The notes under the pieces are model-generated. The model was given only the letters and a program-made list of their open reading frames with translations. It did not search any database and was not told the origin of the DNA. Of a stretch of DNA of 64,000 nt, positions 58,408-64,000 are shown one piece after another. The translations under genes and the position numbers were made by a program. This DNA is from Mesonia algae (lineage in GTDB: Bacteria; Bacteroidota; Bacteroidia; Flavobacteriales; Flavobacteriaceae), in assembly GCF_003253545.1 (NCBI RefSeq), contig NZ_QKYV01000010.1:1-64000 (forward strand), read 5' to 3'. Every line of letters begins with the position of its first letter. Position 1 is the stretch's first letter.

Positions 58408-59150
58408 CTCGATACTCCTTTATATTTATCTTTATTTTATTAATTCATCTTAGTTGTGAAGATACTAAATCTGATTCAACAAAAATAGAGAAGCAGAAAA
58501 TAGAAGCTCAAAAAGAGAAAGAAAGGAAAAGAGACAGTCTTTTAAATGCAGTTAAGATCCCAAAAGGAGGAAATAACTTATCGGTCAACTTAGATAGCAT
58601 TGAAACGATTCAGCAAGAACAACTTATCCCTTTTTTAACTCAATACGGTAAAGAAAACCCTGAAACTTTAATAGAGATATCTACCTCATTTGGAGATATT
58701 AGAGTTAAGCTTTATGAAAACACTCCTTTACACCGTGCTAATTTTATAAGATTAGCTAAAATAGGCTATTTTGACACTTCATTTTTTCATCGCGTGGCTA
58801 ATAACTTTGTAGTTCAGGGAGGAAATAGTGATATTCAAGAAACGCATAAAATAAGACATAAAGTAGGTTCATACCTTATTCCAAATGAGTTTAAAGCAAG
58901 CTATACACATAAACGCGGAGCTTTTTCTGCAGCTAAATACAGTGAACAAAACGTGAGTAAAGCTTCCTCTCCTTTTGAGTTTTTTATTGTGCAAAGCAAA
59001 CGAGGGGCTCATCACTTAGATAATGACCATACCGTTTTTGGAGAAGTGATTAGTGGTATGAATGTAGTCGATAAAATTGCCAAAGTAGAGGTTGACCAAA
59101 GTGAATGGCCTAAAAAGAATATAATGTTAAAAGTTAAGGTAATTCGTTAG
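58401..59150 (+). CDS. Peptidyl-prolyl isomerase, cyclophilin-type lipoprotein
   Basis: A 249-residue lipoprotein (lipobox LIHLSC, Cys19), then a charged coiled-coil linker (about 22-55), then a cyclophilin domain (about 90-249). The domain has ISTSFGDIRVKLYENTPLHRANFIRLA, FHRVANNFVVQGG (catalytic Arg in FHRV) and SPFEFFIVQSKRGAHHLDNDHTVFGEVISGMNVVDKIA. It isomerises prolyl bonds of envelope proteins in the periplasm. Start codon overlaps that of the divergent Nudix gene; the 3' end overlaps the convergent TRIC gene by 17 bases. Confidence 0.9.
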   Translation: MSSRYSFIFIFILLIHLSCEDTKSDSTKIEKQKIEAQKEKERKRDSLLNAVKIPKGGNNLSVNLDSIETIQQEQLIPFLTQYGKENPETLIEISTSFGDIRVKLYENTPLHRANFIRLAKIGYFDTSFFHRVANNFVVQGGNSDIQETHKIRHKVGSYLIPNEFKASYTHKRGAFSAAKYSEQNVSKASSPFEFFIVQSKRGAHHLDNDHTVFGEVISGMNVVDKIAKVEVDQSEWPKKNIMLKVKVIR

Positions 59151-59763
59151 TGTCTCCTTTTCCGTAAACGGAAGGAAGTCGGATATCAAAATAAACGGCA
59201 AGTGATCTTACCAAAATCACTACTACTCCTGAGAGTGCAAAAACAAGCCCTTGACTTAAAGGAAATTCAGACAAAATAAAATAAGTGAATCCTCCCAAAA
59301 TACATGCGGTGGCATAAATTTCTTTTGTTCTAAACAGTAGAGGCACTTCATTACATAAAATATCTCTAAGAACACCACCAAAACAGGCTGTCATGGTTCC
59401 AATTGCAATGCAGATAATAGGGGAAAGTTCTGCAGCTAATCCTTTCTCGATCCCTAAAACTGTGTACAGGCCAATCCCTACAGTATCAAAAAGAAAAATT
59501 GAACGTCGTAGATAAACGAGTTTTTTTCTAAAGATGATCGCAAAAATCGTGGTTCCCATAATCACATAGACGTAAGTAAGGTTGCGCATCCAAGCTACTG
59601 GAAAACCAATTAAAATATCTCTTAGTGTACCACCTCCAACTGCTGTAACAAAAGCAATAATTAAGATCCCAAAAACATCCATTCTTTTTTTCATAGAAGA
59701 CAAAACTCCAGAAATAGAAAAGGCTATAGTTCCTAAAATATCGATAAATAACAAATAATCCAT
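59134..59763 (-). CDS. TRIC family (UPF0126, YicG-like) membrane protein
   Basis: A 209-residue protein with seven membrane helices arranged as two inverted three-helix repeats. Each repeat has a glycine-rich turn: VTAVGGGTLRDIL and MTACFGGVLRDIL. These GGxLRD motifs bind the pore helix ends in bacterial TRIC homotrimeric cation channels. Prokaryotic TRIC proteins conduct potassium or sodium; the physiological role here is unknown. It starts directly after the RDD gene stop and ends within the cyclophilin gene's 3' end. Confidence 0.9.
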   Translation of the reverse strand: MDYLLFIDILGTIAFSISGVLSSMKKRMDVFGILIIAFVTAVGGGTLRDILIGFPVAWMRNLTYVYVIMGTTIFAIIFRKKLVYLRRSIFLFDTVGIGLYTVLGIEKGLAAELSPIICIAIGTMTACFGGVLRDILCNEVPLLFRTKEIYATACILGGFTYFILSEFPLSQGLVFALSGVVVILVRSLAVYFDIRLPSVYGKGDTNELP

Positions 59764-60477
59764 TTATTGCTGTGTGTAAAAATTATAATCTAAAATTATA
59801 GTATCTATAAAAGGAAATGGTTTTTCCTGTGGTGTTACCTGCATCAAGGCGGATGATTTTTCAGATAAAGCTAAAATAACCGCATGATTTTGTTCTCTTT
59901 TTGCTTTTTGAAATATATTTTTGATTTGCTGCATTTCCTCATCAGAGAAAACAGTTACTTGTGGATATTTAGGTTGGTATCCTTCAGGAATGTTAGCCAA
60001 GAGGGTGTGATGAATAGATATTTTTTGCTTTTCGGAAATGACGGTAGTCGTGGCTGCAATATCTCCCAAACGTTGTCCTTTAGAATTAAATAAAAAAGTA
60101 AATATAGCTACCGCACCACTAGTAAAACTTATATCTACCATTCTTAATAACCAACGTATAGCGTAATTAGAAAATGCAGCTTTAGAACCGTCTAATTTCA
60201 CTACACGAATACGCATAGAAGCTTTCCCCAAAGACTGCCCGTTATTAAAAGTTTCCATAAGAAGATGGTAGAGAAAAATGGGCAAACCAATAATTACCAT
60301 ATAAATCCACTCGTTTTCACTCCCCAATCCTAAACTTGCCGTGGTAATCCCTGTTAAAAGTGCATAAGCTACGATAATTAACAGATCGATTAAAAAAGCC
60401 AAAATTCTATCTCCTAAATTAGCGATATTTTGAGATATCTCTACATTTTGGGCGGTTTCAATTTGATAATTATCCAT
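59764..60477 (-). CDS. RDD family membrane protein
   Basis: A 237-residue protein whose first 150 residues are an RDD domain: NIANLGDRILAFLIDLLIIVAYALL (R...D pair), LYHLLMETFNNGQSLGKASMRIRVVKLDG and YAIRWLLRMVD, with three to four membrane helices. A C-terminal cytoplasmic tail (about 150-237) is helical. RDD proteins are suspected ion transporters or partners of other membrane proteins. It is divergent, by only 36 bases, from a SpoIIM-DUF4129-DUF4350 operon with which it is usually grouped in Bacteroidota. Confidence 0.9.
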   Translation of the reverse strand: MDNYQIETAQNVEISQNIANLGDRILAFLIDLLIIVAYALLTGITTASLGLGSENEWIYMVIIGLPIFLYHLLMETFNNGQSLGKASMRIRVVKLDGSKAAFSNYAIRWLLRMVDISFTSGAVAIFTFLFNSKGQRLGDIAATTTVISEKQKISIHHTLLANIPEGYQPKYPQVTVFSDEEMQQIKNIFQKAKREQNHAVILALSEKSSALMQVTPQEKPFPFIDTIILDYNFYTQQ

Positions 60478-60513
60478 TTAATATGTTTCTTTGGTATTCT
60501 TTAATTTTCAATT

Positions 60514-61479
60514 ATGCGCGAGGCTGCTTTTGTAAAGCAAAATAAGGACAAATGGCTAACATTTGAAAATGTTATTGATAATAATGCGAAAATTTCACCC
60601 GATGATCTTTCAGCTTTATATATTGAAGTGACAGATCATTTGAGTTATGCTCAGACTTTTTACCCTAAAAGTAAAACCTTATCGTATCTAAATTCTTTAT
60701 CCGCGAAAGCGCATCAAAAAGTTTATAAAACCAAAAAAGAATCTAAAGGAAGGATTTTTTCTTTTTTCTTAAAAGAGTTTCCTCTACAATTTTATAAACA
60801 CCAAAAGCAGTTATTAATTAGTTTCTTGGTTTTTGGTTTATTTTGTATTGTAGGAGCATATTCGGCTGCCAATGAACAAGCTTTTGTACGCTCTATCTTG
60901 GGAGATGCCTATGTAAATATGACCCTAGATAATATAGACAAAGGCGACCCTATGGCGGTTTATAAGCAAATGCAGGAAATGAATATGTTTTTAGGGATTA
61001 CTATTAATAATATTCGGGTTGGATTAATGGCTTATGTGCTGGGTATATTCTTAGGTTTGGGCACTTTATATGTTTTAATGCAGAATGCGATTATGCTGGG
61101 TTCTTTTCAATATTTCTTTTATGATAAAGGTCTATTATGGGAATCGGTTAGAACCATTTGGATTCACGGGACCATAGAAATTTCAGTCATTATCGTTGCT
61201 GGTTGCGCAGGTCTTGTGGTTGGAAAAGGTTTACTTTTCCCTGGCACTTACACTCGACTTCAATCGTTCATTAATGGTGTTAAAGAGGGCTTAAAAATTG
61301 TGATTAGCACCGTGCCGTTTTTCATCGTCGCTGGTTTCTTAGAGGGCTTTGTAACCCGACAAACCCAAATGCCAGATTGGTTAGCCATATCTATTATTCT
61401 AATTTCGTTAGCTTTAATCGTCTACTATTATATTATTTACCCTATTCAACTTCATAAAAAAGAAATAAAGCATGTTTGA
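60514..61479 (+). CDS. SpoIIM (stage II sporulation protein M-like) membrane protein
   Basis: A 321-residue protein of the SpoIIM family: the cytoplasmic N-terminal part MREAAFVKQNKDKWLTFENV, then five to six membrane helices with NIRVGLMAYVLGIFLGLGTLYVLMQNAIMLGSF and WIHGTIEISVIIVAGCAGLVVGKGLLFPG. This organism does not sporulate; the family in Bacteroidota accompanies RDD, DUF4129, DUF4350, MoxR ATPase and DUF58 genes. The 3' end overlaps the next gene by eight bases. The reverse copy of the dispersed motif lies at 60700-60710. Confidence 0.9.
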   Translation: MREAAFVKQNKDKWLTFENVIDNNAKISPDDLSALYIEVTDHLSYAQTFYPKSKTLSYLNSLSAKAHQKVYKTKKESKGRIFSFFLKEFPLQFYKHQKQLLISFLVFGLFCIVGAYSAANEQAFVRSILGDAYVNMTLDNIDKGDPMAVYKQMQEMNMFLGITINNIRVGLMAYVLGIFLGLGTLYVLMQNAIMLGSFQYFFYDKGLLWESVRTIWIHGTIEISVIIVAGCAGLVVGKGLLFPGTYTRLQSFINGVKEGLKIVISTVPFFIVAGFLEGFVTRQTQMPDWLAISIILISLALIVYYYIIYPIQLHKKEIKHV

Positions 61480-62365
61480 TAAATACATTCAGTTTAAAAG
61501 AGAAAGAGAGATTGGAGAGACCTTAAGTGATACCTTTAAATTTATAAGAGAAAATATAAAGCCGCTTTTTAAAATATTAACCAAAACTGCGGGTGTACCT
61601 TTTATTATTTTGGTATTCGCGATCACTTACTATTCATACACTACAGGAAAACAAAGTTTTGATTTGATGAGTATACTAAATGACTCTCAACAAGTTTCTG
61701 ATGGGATTTTAGATTTTTATTTCTCTATATTTTTAGGAGCTATTATCATGCTAATTGCTTCGGCGGTATTCTATGCCTTTTTAGTAAGTACCATACATTA
61801 TTCCGTAAAATCTTACATGAAAAATGAAGGAACCATTCTTACAGAAGAAGTAAGCTTAGATGTAAAGCAAAATTGGTTAAATTACTTAGGTATGAGCTTT
61901 ATAATAGGAATACTAACTTTTATAGGTATTATGCTTTGTTTCTTACCGGGTATATATATTGGAGTAGTACTTACACTTATGTATTCTATCTATGCCTTTA
62001 ATAATTTGAGTATTGGAGAATCTTTTTCTTATAGCTTTCAACTTATAAAAAGCAATTGGTGGATGTCTTTTTTCGCTATGCTTATTACTTATATTCTAGT
62101 ATATATATTGAGTTTAATTTTTCAATTGCCAGCTATCATTTATATGTTTGTGAAAGGTTTTGCTATATCTCAAGAAGGTAGTTTAAGTGATCCTAGTTCT
62201 ATGTTTGATTGGGGTTATGTGATCTTAACAGCAATTTCTAGTATTGGTCAATATTTATTTTATATCATTTTTATTGTAGCTTGTATTTTTATTTATTTCA
62301 ACTTAAATGAAAAGAAAAATCAGACAGGGATGTACGATGAGATTAACAGCTTAGGAAACCGATAA
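61472..62365 (+). CDS. Polytopic membrane protein of the SpoIIM/DUF4129 module
   Basis: A 297-residue protein: a cytoplasmic N-terminal segment (MFDKYIQFKREREIGETLSDTFKFIRENIKPLFKIL), then six membrane helices, with the long LNYLGMSFIIGILTFIGIMLCFLPGIYIGVVLTLMYSIYAF in the middle. This resembles DUF4013-like and GDPD-membrane-domain-like permease proteins of bacterial envelopes, but I cannot name the family firmly. It overlaps the SpoIIM gene by eight bases and is four bases before the DUF4129 gene, so it belongs to the same operon. Confidence 0.75.
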   Translation: MFDKYIQFKREREIGETLSDTFKFIRENIKPLFKILTKTAGVPFIILVFAITYYSYTTGKQSFDLMSILNDSQQVSDGILDFYFSIFLGAIIMLIASAVFYAFLVSTIHYSVKSYMKNEGTILTEEVSLDVKQNWLNYLGMSFIIGILTFIGIMLCFLPGIYIGVVLTLMYSIYAFNNLSIGESFSYSFQLIKSNWWMSFFAMLITYILVYILSLIFQLPAIIYMFVKGFAISQEGSLSDPSSMFDWGYVILTAISSIGQYLFYIIFIVACIFIYFNLNEKKNQTGMYDEINSLGNR

Positions 62366-62369
62366 TTAC

Positions 62370-63134
62370 ATGCGTTCTCTTCTTCTCATTTTATTCTTTT
62401 ATTATTTATCAGCTCCTGTATTTCAAGCTCAAACGCTGGTAGAGAATGATTCTATTGCAAAAATTCAATATGATCAACGAGAGGATATAAAACCTCTCCA
62501 TTTTGATGAAGATACTTTAGAAGAATACAAACAACTAGATGAGTTTGATTATGTAGAAGAAGAAAAGGCTGAAAGCTGGTGGACTAAACTTAAACGATGG
62601 TTTTTCAATATTCTCGATAGTATTTGGGATTTTCTTTTTGGGGATATTAAAGCAGCAGGTTTCTTAGGTTTTTTGTTTCAAACTATTCCTTATTTAATTA
62701 TCGGGGGAATCATCGCTCTTATCATATGGCTTTTTATAAAGTTAAACCCTGGAAAAGGTTTAGGTTCTAAAAATAACGAACAAGAAGTTTACCTATCAGA
62801 AGAGCAAGAAATTATTGAAAACAAAGACATTGAAGCTCTAATTAAAGAGGCAATTGCGTTGGGTAATTTAAGGTTAGCCATTAGGTATTACTACCTTCTT
62901 ATTTTAAGAGAGCTAAAAAACAAAAACCTTATTAACTACGAACAAGAAAAAACGAATGAAGATTACTTAAAAGAAATCCAAGAAAATAAAATTAATAAGC
63001 CTTTTCAAGAATTAACGCATTTGTATGATTTCGTTTGGTACGGAAATTTCACCATCAATCCGCAACAATACAAAACTGCCGAAGAGGATTTTTTAGCGCT
63101 AAAGAAACAAATTAACACCCGTTCTTATGAGTAA
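62370..63134 (+). CDS. DUF4129 domain protein
   Basis: A 254-residue protein with signal peptide (1-20, ...VFQAQ), a periplasmic segment with tryptophan-rich ESWWTKLKRWFFNILDSIWDFLF (about 69-91), one membrane helix (about 105-127), and a C-terminal DUF4129 domain (about 160-250: EAIALGNLRLAIRYYYLLILRELKNKNLINYEQEKTNEDYL ... FVWYGNFTINPQQY). DUF4129 proteins are frequently in operon with MoxR and DUF58 genes. The stop overlaps the DUF4350 gene start by eight bases. Confidence 0.88.
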   Translation: MRSLLLILFFYYLSAPVFQAQTLVENDSIAKIQYDQREDIKPLHFDEDTLEEYKQLDEFDYVEEEKAESWWTKLKRWFFNILDSIWDFLFGDIKAAGFLGFLFQTIPYLIIGGIIALIIWLFIKLNPGKGLGSKNNEQEVYLSEEQEIIENKDIEALIKEAIALGNLRLAIRYYYLLILRELKNKNLINYEQEKTNEDYLKEIQENKINKPFQELTHLYDFVWYGNFTINPQQYKTAEEDFLALKKQINTRSYE

Positions 63135-64000
63135 GCGTTATAAAATTTTATTGGTTATTCTAATCGCTCTTTTAGGAACTTTAGTTTTTCTTGAAGCAAA
63201 TCAAAAAGATCCTGTTAATTGGTATCCTTCTTACTCTAATAAAGACAAAATTCCATTAGGGACTTACGCTTTCTTTAATGAATTAAAAAAACAAGCTCCA
63301 CAAATAGAAGAGGTAAATGTACCTCCTTTTGAGTTTTTAAAATACGGAGATATTAAACCAGGAGCATATTTCTTTATCGGGAATTTTCTCATGTTTGATA
63401 AAGCTGAAGCGGAACAATTACTAGCATGGGTTAATAAAGGAAACACACTTTTTTTATCTAGCAATAATTTTAGCACCACTCTTTTAGACACTCTTAAATT
63501 GAGTCAAAAAAGTAGGATTAGAAAAAATGGCCTTGAGAACCTTCCGCAGTATCAACTCGTCAACCCCAAATTAAAATTAGATTCTTGGCATACATTTCAA
63601 AAAGATAAAGAAATTATTCATTTTAATGAAATTGATACGCTTAATCAACAGGTTTTAGGCTTGGTTCAAATTAAAGGTGAAGATCTCGAAAAAACGGAAG
63701 AATCTATTAATTTTATTGAAGCACCTTTCGGTCAAGGAAAAATATATATTCATTCTTCTCCAGAAGTTTTCAGTAATTTTTTCTTACTTTCTAAGGAAAA
63801 ACAATACGCGTACACACAAAATGCGATCTCCTATCTAGATTTGAATGAGGGTAACTTTTATTGGGACAATCATTATTCTGGCGGAAAAACTATTAACACG
63901 TCTCCCCTTTATATTTTACTGAACAATAAATATTTAAAATGGGCATATTATTTCATTCTTATAGGCGCAGTATTATTTGTGTTCTTTGAAGGAAAAAGAA
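63127..64000 (+). CDS. DUF4350 domain protein (partial, runs off the window)
   Basis: Open from the ATG at 63127 (MSKRYKILLVILIALLGTLV) to the window edge, 291 codons with no stop. It has an N-terminal membrane helix (about 5-22), a DUF4350-type domain with PSYSNKDKIPLGTYAFFNELKKQAP, PGAYFFIGNFLMFDKAEAEQLLAWVNKGNTLFLSSNNF and FGQGKIYIHSSPEVFSNFFLL, and a second membrane helix at about 270-288 (KWAYYFILIGAVLFVFF). In related operons a MoxR AAA ATPase and a DUF58 protein come next, so I expect them just outside the window. Confidence 0.82.
   Translation, partial: MSKRYKILLVILIALLGTLVFLEANQKDPVNWYPSYSNKDKIPLGTYAFFNELKKQAPQIEEVNVPPFEFLKYGDIKPGAYFFIGNFLMFDKAEAEQLLAWVNKGNTLFLSSNNFSTTLLDTLKLSQKSRIRKNGLENLPQYQLVNPKLKLDSWHTFQKDKEIIHFNEIDTLNQQVLGLVQIKGEDLEKTEESINFIEAPFGQGKIYIHSSPEVFSNFFLLSKEKQYAYTQNAISYLDLNEGNFYWDNHYSGGKTINTSPLYILLNNKYLKWAYYFILIGAVLFVFFEGKR

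Noticed and set aside
1-64000. CRISPR array, prophage, integrase or insertion sequence
   Set aside because: No regularly spaced direct repeats of the CRISPR kind, no transposase or integrase motifs, and no flanking duplications were seen; the gene content is that of a stable chromosomal region.

Overview
The window is a 64 kb piece of a low-GC chromosome from a member of Bacteroidota, very probably a (marine) Flavobacteriaceae species. The evidence is an antisense 16S rRNA start with the flavobacterial sequence, TAnnTTTG (-7) / TTTG (-33) promoters, T9SS type A C-terminal sorting domains, SusC/BtuB-style TonB receptors, DUF4252, DUF2805, DUF3307 and 2TM-domain families, a CarB without the C-terminal allosteric domain, and signal peptides ending in SFAQ. 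No phage, integrase, insertion sequence or CRISPR array was seen. Most of the window is ordinary core chromosome; the unusual material lies in a few islands.

Layout. 1-775: 5' end of a 16S rRNA gene on the minus strand, behind three promoters spaced about 115 bp apart. 776-7165: DoxX-like protein, AlkB-type dioxygenase, DUF2805, S1/P1 nuclease, an alpha/beta hydrolase that has lost its catalytic Ser and His, DUF819 transporter-like protein, DUF4369 lipoprotein, and a luciferase-like monooxygenase. 7235-12000: dnaK, L-serine dehydratase, a membrane-protein gene interrupted by one in-frame TAA, and a SanA/YdcF-like protein. 12043-14150: an ECF sigma, putative anti-sigma and two DUF4252 proteins. 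14265-15659: S41 protease lipoprotein. 15736-24196: a complete vitamin B12 uptake locus, with a cobalamin riboswitch ahead of btuB, two BtuG-like beta-propellers and a T9SS protein on the minus strand, and btuF-btuC-btuD divergently on the plus strand. 24253-32429: rmuC, thioesterase, small lipoproteins and membrane proteins, cytochrome bd oxidase (cydAB), and a SatD-like regulator with DUF3307 behind three evenly spaced operators. 32566-35684: carB and rpmH. 35989-42105: lipoprotein, second ECF sigma/anti-sigma pair, LETM1-related protein, and a LytS/LytR-type two-component system with 2TM domains. 42396-48737: large T9SS protein, a paralogous pair of small membrane proteins, NDH-2, and a third ECF sigma with a membrane partner. 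48832-56768: an exported dikinase-like protein, two penicillin-recognising serine hydrolase-fold proteins and an NTT-like carrier with HEAT repeats, in two convergent operons. 56912-64000: PlsC-like acyltransferase, Nudix hydrolase, cyclophilin lipoprotein, TRIC channel family protein, then the RDD / SpoIIM / DUF4129 / DUF4350 membrane module, which runs off the end.

The most promising candidate for an undescribed system is 48832-56768. An ATP-grasp plus phosphohistidine protein with a signal peptide would need nucleotide outside the cytoplasm, and the convergent operon encodes a carrier resembling nucleotide translocases. Each operon also carries one exported SxxK serine hydrolase. This is an inference from gene content and localisation signals, not a demonstrated pathway. 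Other strong observations are the three TATCG-N10-CGATA operators with an exact 28 bp period, the single in-frame stop after sdaA, the dead alpha/beta hydrolase, the twin B12 propellers with different surface anchoring, and a dispersed GCTTTCGCGGAA motif.
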